A DNA stretch of 64,000 nucleotides from Globodera rostochiensis (GCA_018350325.1 JAEVLN010000001.1:4803254-4867253); one strand, 5' to 3'; positions 22,118 to 35,300 are shown, counted from the first letter of the stretch. The notes: generated by a model from the sequence alone, not told the origin. Numbers and translations: made by a program.

Positions 22118-24962
22118 TGCTGGGAAACGGGGGAAAGCACTTTTGTGAGTATTATTTAATTTAAAAATTAAAATTGTATGCACACGCTCGGGGGGTATTC
22201 AAGTAAGCAAGATATGTAGAAGGAAATAGATTAATAAATAAAATATTTAAAACAAGATGACGTGTGATGAAGATGGACAATATGTTCTGTTGTTCATTCA
22301 TCAGTCCCTCTTCCCTTTTTGGAGTTGGAGGTCACTCACTCACTGCCCATGGGAACGAACTGCAGCAGGGCATTCCCCCCCCCCCCCTTCCCCCCGTCGC
22401 CCATTGGCAGTGCCTCTTCCCCTATCTCTTCGCCCCTTCTGCTGCTGCGATGTCCTTTCGCGCATAATTGATCCATCATCATCTTCGTGTATGTAAGGGA
22501 ATGAACTGCGGCAAAACTCCGTCGGAGGGCAATTGCCAGGGTGAAGGGAAAGAAACGGGGTAAACGGGAGGGGGGAAGGGGGGATGGCGCTGCTTAAGAC
22601 GACGGATTGGGGCTCGTCCTAAACACACAATAAAGAAAGTCCGCTCTTTCACTAAAAAAGGAATTTGGACATTTTGGGTAATGGCACCACTGAAGGCTGA
22701 AATTGGAGAAGGAATGGAAGATATTGACAAAAGGTTGGGTGGGCGGGGGGGGGGGGGGGTAAAGTGTGACCAGGAGAGTCAGCACAACAAATGGAACCAT
22801 CTTCCCACAAAATAAACGATTTGCGTCCACACGACAATCCGATGAGCAGTTACTTCCCATCCATTTCCCAAGATGAACAAGCCGCCCCCCTTCCTACTCT
22901 TTGGGTCATCTTCAATTCTTTTTTTATCTTCGCCAAAGATCAGTCCGTTTCAATATTTTGCAAGGGCAATTAACTGCTTAAATAGCTATGTAACTATTAG
23001 GTAAGGTTGAAGTCAAAAAAAGGCATCGTTTTTGTTGTTGTTCGAAAGAATGGATGGGTACACATAAAATGGAAATTGGACTAATCTTTGGGTGGGCGAT
23101 ATCCAATTCAACCGCCCGCCGGTCCATCCCTTTGGCCATTGCTGTCAAAAAGACCAAAATCGGATGGATTGGAAGATGGAGGAGAATATTATGCAAAGGA
23201 TCTCCTCTCGAGAATGACCTCTCGAGAGGAGGACGGAGAGGAAGCCCCGAAGAGGGGAAAGGGAGGAAAAGTGTAAGAGGGACAGACAAAATGGGATTTT
23301 GGGTTGGTGAGTTTGGGTAAGTGTTGCGGCTGCAAAACATTTGGGGGTAATGGCATTTTAGAAAGGGAGGGCTGTCGCATTTTTAAAATTGGCACCATTG
23401 AGAAGTGAACTTTTTTGCCATAGATGACAAAGCGTAGTTAAATCGGTCAGTAAATTGATTTTTGGTTTAAGAATTGGATTGATTGATTGATGGATTTGAT
23501 GAAGTTGACCCAATTTGTCCACGGGAGAAATGAGTTGAATGGACGAAAGGCAATTGGAGAAGGAAATGGGCGCGGGGGTCACTTTCCGCAAAACAATTCA
23601 TCTTCTGCTGCTGATCGCCTGCCTCCAGCAAGGTTTTGGACAAAAAAATTCGTAATAATTTGGAGGAGAAAACAAGAAAGGATAAAGTGAGTCGAGCGGA
23701 AGAAACAATTGAGGGGGGGGGGGATCGGATGACCTGATCGGATCGGGAAGATGTGCGGCAGCGATCACAGATTTAATGCTTTACTTGCCCCCCCCCCCCC
23801 CACCACCAATCGAGTTATGTAGCCCAAGGTCTGAAAACAAGTCCGTTCTTGTTTTTTCTAGAGCTCATCGAATTTTTATTGTATAATAAAAACCACGATT
23901 TTAAGTTTTCAGTAAAACTCAACGAATTATTTTTTCTAAAATTAGAACTTAATAACGACGAGTTTCGAGAAGGATTCCGTGAGAAAAAAATATTGTTTAA
24001 GAGAAGATCAACCGGAAAAGAGGAAATTGTAAAAGCAGAAAAATGAGGTAACTTTTTGAATTGGTGCTGCGAACCTTCGGCTAAAGGGACGGCCCCGGCA
24101 TATTTTGAATGGGGCGGGAGGTCACTCACTCACCACTCATTCATTGTCTTTCCTCCCGCAGAGAATCCCCCCCCCCTTTTTCGTTTGCGTCGAATTTATC
24201 GTCGCCATTTGCCACTCCGTCCCACTAATTCTCCTTCGGTCAAAAGAAAGACGAGTCAAACATCGAATGAATGAATGACTCAACTAAAAATAAAGAGGAA
24301 ATTACCCTCCAAAATGCGGAGATTCAAGAATGAATTGCACCGGAGGGCCGACTTTATTCAACTCCCCCCCCCCAAACGCATTGTTTTGGCCAGGTCACTT
24401 CACTCAAAACGAATGGACGGGAAGAAAACCCCAATTCAAATCTCCATCAATCAATCAAATTGCGGAAAGGATTTCAAAGGGGGCGGGGGGAGCAGATGGT
24501 CTGAGACAGATCAGTCGTCGGAGGGAATGTTGGGGGGGGGGAGCATGACCGCCGGCCCAAGTCCAAATAATTGGAAACAAAGTTCAATTTTTCAAAAAAA
24601 AAATTCTAAGACGCCCACCGATACCGTTGGACCTGAGAACAGTTCAACAACCGCCGGCGAGTCGCCCATCGGCGTCGGCGAGTTGACAGGTACCCCTTGG
24701 ACCTTGCCTCCATCTTAAACAAAGCGCTATTTTTCTTTAATTTTGATTTAACAAAAATGCCTCTGAAATAAAATCGCCAACCGTACTTAAATGAACGCAT
24801 TGTATTGTATGAATTTGACAATTTTTTTCAACATAAATAAGCTGCAGAATAAGTCATCGGATAAATACTTAAGCACAAATTGCGTAAATATCTCTGATCA
24901 ATGCCGTAAAAGGAATGGAATTTAAATGCAGAAAGTCAAAATTCGACCGTTCTTCTTCAACT
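22118..24962. other. Large intergenic region with C/G homopolymers
   Basis: No gene, RNA gene or mobile element could be recognised. It has C runs near 22376-22388 and 23789-23801 and G runs near 22745-22760 and 23712-23722. A 12-bp perfect palindrome CCTCTCGAGAGG lies near 23218-23229. Open frames here are short, low-complexity and overlap on both strands. Confidence 0.5.
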
Positions 24963-25999
24963 TCAGTTTCCGCCTTTTTGCTGAGTTGGAGTGCCCAATT
25001 GGTTGTTGCTCACGTCCAAAAGCGACTTCTGCTGACTTAGCTGCGTCTGCGGCTGCAACGAAAACAAATCGAAATTGGACACTTACAAATTAGGCGTTTT
25101 GCCCAAACCTTTCCCATCAGCCTACGGTGAATGTGCGGAATAACTCCTCCGCCAGCAATTGTAGCCTTTATCAGGAAGTCAAGCTGAAAAACGGGGGAGA
25201 GAGAGGCAAATTAAGCGCGGCAAAGACTTCGGCTTCAAAAATGCAGATAAATTAATGAAAAGCGACATTCTGAATTTCTGTAAGGCGTCTGGTTCTAATT
25301 TTCGAAAACCAAACCCAAGAAAAAAGGGACTACAACTCCAGTTCAACGTCAACCTGTTAATTTGGAATCTTGGTCAGGATTTAAAAAAAACATTTTAGAC
25401 CTGGCTTCTTTGTAAAAGCTGACCCCAAACCCCAAAAAAAACAATTTGACGAAGAACCAGAAAAAGTGCAGAATCCGTTGGATCATAGAAATTTTCGGGG
25501 AATTAACTCCCTCCCCCGGTTACAAAGCGATTTTCTAATTTCTTCAGACGGGCCTTCGCGGCATCGTCGCAGTTAGTTTCCCCTTTTTTGGTTACGTCTG
25601 TCTAAAACGCCCACCTCCTCGTCTCCACGGATGGCCAAATGCAAATGTCGCGGTGTGACCCGCTTCACCTTCAGGTCTTTGGACGCGTTGCCGGCCAACT
25701 CTAGCACTTCCGCGGTGAGGTATTCCAGAATAGCCGCACTGTACACTGCAGCAGTGGCACCTGAAAATTGGAGAACATTTAATCCTTTGATTTCAAATTT
25801 TCGATCGTACCGACTCGTCCAGTGCTGGTTGTGTGCTTCTTCAGAAAACGATGAATACGTCCGACGGGGAATTGGAGGCCGGCTCGTGAACTGCGTGAGG
25901 CCTTCTGCAAAAAAAAAATTTAAAAAAAATTCACGCAATTTTAACCTTGGATTTTGCCTTTCCGCTGTCCTTGCCAGACTTTCCTTTTCCACCAGCCAT
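24963..25999 (-). CDS. htz-1: Histone H2A.Z variant
   Basis: Histone H2A variant deposited by SWR1-type complexes at promoters. Exon 1 (25999-25946) encodes [18 protein letters not shown], the typical H2A.Z amino end. Exon 2 encodes [20 protein letters not shown]. Exon 3 encodes [30 protein letters not shown] and [16 protein letters not shown]. Exon 4 (about 25185-25113) encodes [20 protein letters not shown] and RLMGK. The GGGVIPHIH docking sequence and '[15 protein letters not shown]' acidic-patch region identify H2A.Z rather than canonical H2A. The last exon adds a tail beginning [14 protein letters not shown] with stop at 24963. It is about 29 residues long, against only a few residues (KKGQQKT-like) in vertebrates. 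Having four introns is another difference from intronless replication-dependent H2A genes. Confidence 0.95.
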
Positions 26000-27174
26000 T
26001 GGAATGATTTTTTTCTTTTTAATTTTCTAAATTTATTAATTTTTTTCTATAAACCAGAAGCAACAAATTTTCCTTTATAATCAACGGTCAAAAAACCCGT
26101 CACTTCAACCAAATTCTTCCCCGAATAGTGCCTAAAAATCTTCAAAAGGTCGGAAAAAGTTAAGAATACTGCCTCCTGATGCCGGAAGGACTCAAACCTG
26201 TCAAAGACAAAAAGTGCGAAATCCGAAACAGCGGAGAACCCCCGGCACTAATTTGTAAGGGAAAGGCCACGACATGGACACGAGTGGATTCGGGGAATAT
26301 ACTTCAACAAATTTTTAACCCATAAATATTTATTTTTTGTGATCTCTACAATTAATCTTTCGACACTCATTTGTCAGACATTTTTGTTCTATTTGACACT
26401 CGGATATTTTTTGAACCTATTCGACACTCGTACCGGTAGCCGAAAGCAACAGAACATTTACACATAGTGCATGGTGTCCGTACGTTTTGCCTCCCCAGCA
26501 AAAATGGACGTTTTGCCTCCTCAGCATAAATGTTACATTTTGCCAATGATCAATTTCGAACCCCGGACACAAATTCGAAGGTTTTTCGATTTCAAAATTT
26601 TTTTCGGAATCTTTAAATTTACGTGGGCGCGTCGCGTCACCCATTCTCGTGCCTATTTCATAGAAGGAAACTTCGTTAGTTCTCAACAAGTCCAAAGAGA
26701 GAGAAAGCAGACAAATTCACTTCCTTAAAAGAGCCAATTTCTGCTGAGCGAACTCCGCCAATCCGAAGGACATTTATAGGATGAAATGCCCCCCGAAAGT
26801 GTACAATGGCACGGCATTTGGCCGCTAGCCTCAAATGTTTTCTCATAGCTTCTTATTTATGCCCATTGTTTGCTGCTGTTGAAAGAAAGGAGAATCTTTT
26901 TTTGTGCTTTGCTTGCAAAAGCAAAAAAAGTCAAAACAAAACCTAAATTGGGACGAGGCATTTCGAACATTTAGTCCATTTCCCTAAGTCCGGCGATTCC
27001 AGCAGATTCATTCCTCGACAAAGCATCACAACACGGCAAGTCACAAGCAAAACTTTTTGGGTTATTTCTGCTCATTCATCTCCAGCAGCAGAAGGCAGGG
27101 GGGCTAGGGGAGATGGATATTCTGGATCCGCAACTTCTACTCGTCCTACCCAATTCCTCCTCATCCGCTTACAT
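26000..27174. other. AT-rich spacer, no gene seen
   Basis: The region separates H2A.Z from the membrane-protein gene. It contains several short 'GACACTCG/GACACTCA' repeats near 26350-26430 and two GGACGTTTTGCC-like motifs near 26505, but no coding exon I can support. Confidence 0.4.
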
Positions 27175-29059
27175 TTGTTCTTCTCGAATTCTCCAACTTT
27201 CCCTCTGGTCAGTTCACGGCCATTCATTTGTTCTTCCGAAAGTTGGACAACAAACAGCAGGTTTATCTCCTCGTTGGACGTCCTTCTCGCCGTGCTGGCA
27301 GTGTCCCTGAACTCCTTGCTGACCGCGTCCATCTTCTTCGCCCGGCCGTTGTCCGTTTCGATGCGACGCTCTTTCGTCAGTTTCCCGTTTGCACAACCAC
27401 CAAAATGAAGTCATTTCCCGCCCAGTCCGTCGTTTCTATCAGCTACGCATTTCTGGCCGGCATTTTGCTTGCCAAAAAATGCTTTTGGCTCTCCTCGGCC
27501 CTTTCCGCCGGCTCCCCATGTGTTCCTCTGGTGTCTTCTGCCCTATGCAAACTTCAGGTTTTCCCCCTTTCGTTCATTAATTGCTTCCGTTCACCAAAGC
27601 AATTAAGGAATTCCCCGTGGTGGCCGTCTACCTGCATTCTTTGGCTTCGCCTCTGGCATTTGCCGTGCAAATGTATGCAAAAGGCCTAAATGACAAATGG
27701 ACCTGCTGGGATTACTATCGTGGACGCAAAATACTGTATGGACTCAGCCATCAAACAGCAACAACGGACGGGAGGAGGATGAAGGGCACCAGCAGGTCCA
27801 GCCAAATTAACCAATGCACTTTTTACCGACTCAATGGCACTTTTTGGGTCGAAACAAACTCCGGGATTTGACTCTTGAATAACGTTAGATATCCCGCTGC
27901 ATGTCAAAGGCCTAGCCGGCCATGATCAGTTTAAATGAGTTAGACTTCTCCCGTCGTCCACGGGTTTGCCAAGTTTAAATCCGAATTCCCCCTCATATGT
28001 AATCAGTCTGTTTACATCCTCACTCAACTCCAGTGGCAATGTCTTCGTCTCTCCGCCGCTGTCCCATCGCCGACGGTCCTCCAGCACTCAGCCGCCGACG
28101 TTCCTTCTGTTTTGGCTGTGCTCGACTCAACAAATGGCGCTGGTTATCTTCTGTTTGGTGTTGGCCTTTCTGTTCACCGCGTTCGACCAGGAAACGTCCC
28201 GCCGGAAAGTGCTCGTCAATGTTAGCTATCCAAAATAAAGTCGTGCGGGCGATCTCTCTTTTCTGCAGGAAAAACATCTCGCAGAAATGCTGAAAAATGT
28301 TGCAATTGCATTCGTTTAGTGTTCGCTGCCTCTGGCCGTTCGTCAGAAGAAGTTATTGTTCGCACTGCTAACTCTGATGTTGTCCTCCCAACTCGTCCAG
28401 ACGCTTCTTTGGCAGTCCGTTTCAGTGTCCTCCTCCCAACAGCAGCAGCACGGAGTCCGTTTCTCTCAAATAATTCGTTGGCTGGCATCCCAATTTCCCA
28501 TTCAGCACCAGAGGGGATGCCAATCCCACCGTCCGCCGTCCCTTCTCCGTTACTTGACACTTTCCTTCCGGGACCTCTTCCTCATCGAGGCTATTCTCTG
28601 GTCGCTTTCCGCATTCTTCACGGGCTTAGTCCTCTTCCAGCAGTTCGTGCTGACTAAACCTTGCGGAAGGGTTTCTTTTTTGGAATTGGCTCCTTTGACT
28701 ATTAGCGTTAATTGAGGCTCCTTTGACTAATTAGCGTTAATTGGGGCTCCTTTGACTAATTAGCGTTAATTGAGGCTCCTTTGACCAATTAGCGTTAATT
28801 GAGGCTCCTTTGACTAAATAGCGTTAATTGAGGCTCCTTTGACTAATTAGCTTTAATTGAAATGCCCTTGCAGTGCACTCGGCTAATGGTCGAGTTAGCC
28901 TTCACCACTCTTCCGCTGGTCGTCTCTCTTTTCCATCCAATTCTCTCCGTTTTGATCGTCGCCCCCATTTCTTACTCAGCACAGCGATTTTGCCCAATTC
29001 TCAAAAAGGCACTGCCCGAGCAAGAACCGGTAGCGCACTTTTTAAGCAACTTTCTTTAG
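27175..29059 (+). CDS. Divergent multi-pass (seven-helix, chemoreceptor-like) membrane protein
   Basis: Exons can be partly chained by splice motifs and hydrophobicity. Exon 1 ends at 27375 and contains DVLLAVLAVSLNSLLTASIF. Exon 2 (27426-27557) contains VVSISYAFLAGILLAKKCFW and an extracellular-type Cys before a short helix. Exon 3, from 27608, contains VVAVYLHSLASPLAFAVQMY. A later exon (about 28020-28230) contains MALVIFCLVLAFLFTAF. Further exons contain LLFALLTLMLSSQLVQTLLW and DLFLIEAILWSLSAFFTGLV. The last exon (28866-29059) contains FTTLPLVVSLFHPILSVLIV. The final helix, with HPI followed by a basic tail, resembles helix 7 of nematode serpentine chemoreceptors. I cannot assign it to a family, and the start codon is uncertain. 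An intron near the 3' end is filled by a minisatellite. Confidence 0.5.
28688..28860. repeat. 29-bp minisatellite, six copies, in an intron
   Basis: Tandem units of GGCTCCTTTGACTAATTAGC plus GTTAATTGA start at 28688, 28716, 28745, 28774, 28803 and 28832. The first unit is one base shorter; copies differ by single substitutions. The array ends at the acceptor CTTGCAG before the last exon of the membrane-protein gene. Confidence 0.85.
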
Positions 29060-29340
29060 TCATATCTTTTTTATTATTTTATTATTATTATTATTATATT
29101 TATTATTGTTAGGCCACTCCTCCGCTCCCGCGACCCGTCCCGACAGTGCGAATTCTAATCACGGAACATTGATGATCGATTGTCGTCATGTTGTTTTTAT
29201 TTAAAACACCAATTCCTATGAAATATACGTCATCTTTTTTCGTTGTTTCCATGGCGACTGTAAATATAAACAAGCGCGCCATTTCTTATTCCTTTCACTC
29301 ACAAATCAGAACCCACCCGCCCGTACCTTTCCATTCAAAA

Positions 29341-32300
29341 ATGTCAGAACAAAATCTGTCCCAAATTCATTATTGGATTCGAGAGTCGTATTTCGGGACA
29401 GCTTTGTGCCAAATCGACGAAGAGCTGAGGAGCATTTCCGAAGGGCAGCGGTGGAATCTCAAATTACTGAGGGCCTTTTGCACCATTCGATTGGGGAGCC
29501 CCGCGGAGGGCATTCGCTTGCTGAACGCCGTCCTCAAGGACAGTTCGGCCTCCGAATTCAAATTGGCTGTGCTGCACGGACTTCGAATTGCGCACAGCAG
29601 CGAAAAACATACCGGTTCTTCTAAAAATGTGTCAATGATTTTAACAAAAACGTTCAATAATTGTCTGAAGACAAAGAGGCCATTTCTGAAATCGAACGTC
29701 AAATTCATTCGCTGTGGACGCAAAGTTCGGATAACGGCACTTACGTCGCCGCCTATTTGCTGCTCTTAGACGCCCAATTTGAAAGAGCACGCCCGCTGGT
29801 GGAAAAACTCAGCCCCCATTCAAATTCGATGGTCCGTCCGTTTTAAGCTTTTGTCTTTTTAAATTGCAAAAAGAAGAAAATTGTGGTAATTAGCAGTTTG
29901 GGGGAAATGGGACCAATTCTGCAAATGAAAGAAGAATACATATGTACATCAATCCCAACCACCGATTGAATAAAGAATACATACTCCATCAATCTTAACC
30001 TCCGATCAGTTCCTTTCCCTACGAGGCTGGTTGGATGTGTTGTCCGGGAGCGGGACACAAACGGCGGAGGATCTGTTCGACAGAGCGATTGCGCTGGACA
30101 AAAGTTTGGACGCGTATTTGGGGAAGGCCAAACTGCTGGAGACGAAGTTACTAAAATGTTCGCTGTTGTTCTCTGATCGCTTTCCCTCAGGCAAAATGCC
30201 ATTGAAATGCAAAGCGTTCTCAGTGCCCTTCTCAACGTTAATTCGTCCTTTCTGCCCGCCTATTTGGAGATGGCAAAAGGGGCGGCGATGACGCGCGGTT
30301 GGGAGGCGGCGACGGAACTGTGCCAGAGGGCGCTACTCATCCAGGCAAATTCGCGATTTGTTGAGAGTTGTTGTCAGTGTTTATCAAATCTGTAGTGATG
30401 CACGAGACCCAAAATTTACCGAGACTCGAGACCGAGACCGAGACTTGACCCCGCGACTCAAGACCGAGACCCAAAAAACCCGAGACTTTTCTCGAATCAG
30501 ACTCGAAACCGAGACTCTCGTGCATCACTACAAATCTGTAGCTTCTCGACTTCCAAATTACGAATTCCCACTTACAAATTAGAGTGATTGTATCCCTGCG
30601 CTTCTTCTCGACTTTGTCCTCACTTCTCTGATACATGGCGAAAATGTCACCGGTGAACCAATTTTGAACGAATTGGTTGAGGCGCTCACCCAAACGGAGG
30701 GTTCAAATCAGCGGAAACTCATCGAAATAGGGCTATTTTTAAGTTCTGTTATGGTTGATCGGGAAAAAATAGCAGAACAAGCCAGGTCAGAGAGGAGAAA
30801 TGGGTTAATTAAATAAGAAAATTGACAGAAAATTGACGGATCGGGCGCTTTCTTTGGTGCAAAACAACAAAGCAATGATATTGAAGAGCCGATTGCTGCT
30901 GGCAGAAGGCAATAAGAGTCAGGCACAGCAATTAGCATTGATGGCAGTGAAAATGGTCTCAGAAGAAAAGGGGGGAGAGGGGGACGAAAGTGCCGTAATC
31001 GGTCAGTTGGGCAAAGTTGAGGCGCCGGGGGGGGGCGTTGAGATTGTGGCAATGCGCATAGTTTAGCTAATTAGTTTTTAAGCGATGATCCGAGCTCAAA
31101 TTGAAGTCATAAGCAGCAAAAACATCAAAGAAGCCGGGCAACAATTGGAATTCTTGCGAGAAACTCATCCAAAAATTGTCGAAGAGGCGGTAACGAATGG
31201 ATTTGTCCAAAACAATTGACCAATCTTTTCACAAATAGCGTTACCATTTTTTGTGTGCACTTTTGGCCTTACGCGAACAAAAGGGGGCTTCACAATCAGA
31301 GGCATTCGGCCATTTGCGTAATTGCGTGGACATTCACTTCGACGCGCATCGCGTAAGATTTGGGGGGGGGGCAACAATTCCTTGGACGGCACGGCACGGG
31401 CTATGAGTTCGTTGAACAATTAAGAAGAGCGGCACTTTTTCGTTGGACCAATTGGCTAAACTCGACGTCACTTTCTGTGTGGAGGTCGCTGAACTCTTTC
31501 TCGAAATGGCAAGTACAGTTAATGCGGCACCAAAAGAGTGCGAAAGGGTACTGACAGCGGCACGCGAGAATTGTCCCGGTTGGTTGGTTGATGATACAAA
31601 TACGTCACGCAACCCAACAAAGGCCTCACCAAACCGACGTTTCTTCTGGCCAAAGCAAAACTCGCCTTGGGTGAAACTGCAGCGGCAGAACAATTATTGC
31701 GCATTTGTGTGGACAAAAACAGTAACAACTCCGAGGCGTATTTGCTTTTGGCCCAGGCATTGAGGAGGGGGGGGGGAGGCTGATCGATCGAAAGTGAACA
31801 ATGGATTAGATTCACGTCCAAAAGAACGAATTGGACGAAGCATCCAAACTGTTGGACATTGGACTTGGCTTCAATTTCCGTGTGAGAGAACACCCGCTGT
31901 ATTTCCTTATAAAAGCTCGGCTGGAGAAGAGGGCACGCCGCGTGGAGGCGTCCATTGACCTTTTACGGAACGCGCTCGAACTTTTCGACAAATGTTCGAA
32001 TTAATCGTCCGCCGATGTCATTCTGTCTGATCCTTTCTTTGTTAAGGGCAACACGAATTGGACTTTGTCGAGTCTGATAGGATTTGCATCACATTGGAAC
32101 TGGTCGATTCATTGCAAATGCTTAACCTAATAGTGGGCAAATCCGGGTCCCCCCAACACATTCATTCAAAGCTTAGGAGGAGGCCGACAAATGTATGTAT
32201 GAAGCAGTGGAACGCTATCGTGGGAAAGCAAGCGAAGAGCAGCAGCTGGTGCTGATGAATGCCCAGCTGAGACTGCAACGGGGCAATGTGGACGGCGCTT

Positions 32301-35300
32301 TAAAGGCCCTCCAGGCGGTCAAAGCCGGTCGGTTAGCCTAAAAAGCAATTGGAGTCCGACCATTACAACGATTGCAGATCAGCCCAATTATCGGGCGGCA
32401 CGCATCAAAATGGCACAGCTGTATTTGGAGGTGAAACATGACAAGCACAAATTCGCCTTGTGCTACAGGTTGGTTATTCTCCGCATTAATGGCATTTTCT
32501 TTCCTTGAAGGGACCTTTTGGAGCAGGACCCGAGCCCGCAGACCTACGAACTGTTGGAATAGTCAATATTTAATCTTTTACAATGCAATTACTCTTTGAA
32601 GTCTCGGAGATGCCTATGTGAGTGTTCAGGAGCCGGAATTGGCCATTGAAGCATACGAAACGGCGATGCGAAGAGCACCAAAAGATCACCAATTGGCGGA
32701 GAAAATCGGAAATGCTTACGTAAAGTGTCACTTGTACAATAAGGTGGTTGGATGAGGGGGGGACTTATTAATTGCTTCAATTAGGGGGGGGGGACTTACT
32801 AATTGCTTCAATTAGGGGGGGGGGACTTACTAATTGCTTTAATTCATTAATTGAGGCTGTCACCTTCTATGAAGCGGCAATAAAGAGCGGACGCCAAAAT
32901 TTGCGCATTCGTTTCGCTGAACAACTCTTTCAGATGGGAAACTTTGACAAGTGCAAAAAAGTGTTGAAAAAAGTACTGGACGAACAAGGCGAACCGTCGG
33001 GTAGGGGAAACTACCAATTTTGACGAAAACAAAAAGAATAGAAGTCGCCACGATGCGCGAGTACGTCTCCTATCTGATGCTGATGTCGCGGCTTCTCATT
33101 GAACAGAACGATTGGGAACAGTCGTGTAAAGACCTGCAGAGGGCACGACAGCTGCAACTGAAGGTGATCGCTCGGGGGGCCGGCAGAGAGGGCATCAACG
33201 TGACAGAGGAGAAGCAGCTGGCAGCAACGTGGGATACCCCTCTATACATATCCCCCCGGGGGATACCCCTCTATACATATCCCCCCGGGGGATACCCCTC
33301 TATACATATCCCCCCGGGGGATACCCCTCTATACATATCCCCCCGGGGGATACTCCTCTATACATATCCCCCCGGGGGATACCCCTCTATACATATCCCC
33401 CCGGGGGATACCCCTCTATACATATCCCCCCGGGGGATACTCCTAGTGAGAATGTTGCATTGCATTGTTGCAGCATCTGTCAACAGCTAGCAGAGATGCA
33501 CGCAAACACGCGCGAATGGAATAAAGCAATTGAACTGTTCAAGGAAGCGATTGGACACAACGAAAGGGATGTAAAAGTGAGAAAATAGGAGCCTGGAGGG
33601 GGGGGGGTAAAATCTAAAAATTCCATTTCGTAAGAGTCAAATCTCGTTGGCCACTATTTACGCATCAATGGGCAAACTGCAATTGTGCAACCAACAGTGT
33701 CAACATGTACTCGCCATTGAACCAAACAATAATGACGCGACTCTGGTTGGTGGTCAGAATATGAAGCGCCGGGGGGGGGGGGGAGGGAGGCGATGGGGTA
33801 ACGGCAGTTGGATACCAAAAATGGACGCTTTTTGCTTTGCTTTTTTTTAATTTTAAAATTCTTTTAGCTTTTGGCCGATTTGATGTATCAGCGAAACGAG
33901 GGAGAAGAAGCGATGAAACATTTTTCGCAGCTGTTGGACAGAAACCCGAGTGAGTGTCCCATCGGTGCCACTGACAAAATGAATGAATGGCATTCATTTC
34001 TTAGTAATGGTCGGAAATCTTTTTGAAAAAACGGAAACATTTTTTAACGGAAAAACGAATTCTGCCCATCCTCGATGCCAAACTTAACCCACCGGGAAAC
34101 AAACAAACAGACCTTTACCACGCATTGGCACGCTATATTGAGCTGGGTTGGCGTCAAGGCAGCATTGAACTTGGCGAAAAGATGCTCAGAAATGCACTGG
34201 AGAACAACCCAAGAGCGACTGTGGACGCGGGGTTCAACTTCTGCAAGGGGCTTATCGAATGGCAATCATCCAACTAATTGCTTTTAAATCTATATTATTA
34301 ATTCTTTCAAAGGTACACTGGAGAACAAGATGCGGCTCTGCAGGCATTCAGTCGGGCACGACGGGTGCAGCGGAGGAGTGCACCAAACATTGGGTTAAAA
34401 ATACTTTTAAGGATTTGGAATGGGGCGAGAGGGCACTGTACAACATGATCGAGATTTGTCTGAATCCCGACAATGAGATGATATTGGGGGCGGATGTGGG
34501 GGAGCAGCAGATGAGCCCAGAAGAGTGAGTCCAACAATTTAGGAAAATTCAGAGTCCAATTTAGTGCGCATGAGGCAAACGAATCGTACAAAGCAGCCGA
34601 TCGTTTCTTCAAAGTAAGTGACGCAGAGATGTTCGAGACTAACAAATTCTCGAAATTTGCTGCAAAAGAAAGAATTCTTTGTTAGCATTAAATGCAATTG
34701 GTTGAAGGAATTGCGTCACAAGTCGATGCTGGACCAAAGATATAAACTTGTGGAGAATTTCATTCTTTTGGCCAGTCCCAACAAAGCAAATGTGCAAAAA
34801 GCGTTGAGCAATTTCACGGAACTTTGCAAGACGGACGGGACAACGGTCGGTAAAAATGAAAATGAGGACAGTTCAGAATTAGAGAAAACCACCAAAATCG
34901 GTGCCATTCTCCAAAAGAAAGTCGAGTTCATAAAAAAGGCTATGATAGGCTTAACAACAAATTGATCGTTTATTTAATTCAATTTCCGGAAGGAGAAGCC
35001 AACCTCAGCGTCGGAGCGATTCTCGGCTCGGCACGGGCGTTGTTAATGCTCAAACAGACGCAAAAGGCCAAAGCACAGCTGAAGAGAGTGTTGGGCCACG
35101 CATGGAATTTGGACGAGGCGGAATATCTCCAACAATGTGAGGAATTTAAGAAATCAAAAAGCCCCTCCCCCAAAAAAAAGGTTGGCTTCTCCTGGCGGAC
35201 ATTTACATCGATCAGTCCAAAAACGATCAGGCGGTTAACATTCTGCGCAGCGTACTCCAACACAACGCCGTTGGTCGAATAAAATAAAAAACAAAAAAAA

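Noticed and set aside
23218..23229. Palindrome CCTCTCGAGAGG in the intergenic region
   Set aside because: A 12-bp palindrome can occur by chance and no matching partner, duplication or motif context was seen.
33020..33588. Repetitive protein with [19 protein letters not shown] units
   Set aside because: IFT139 homology on both sides and good splice sites show that the repeat is intronic; the 29-bp period makes the three frames equivalent.
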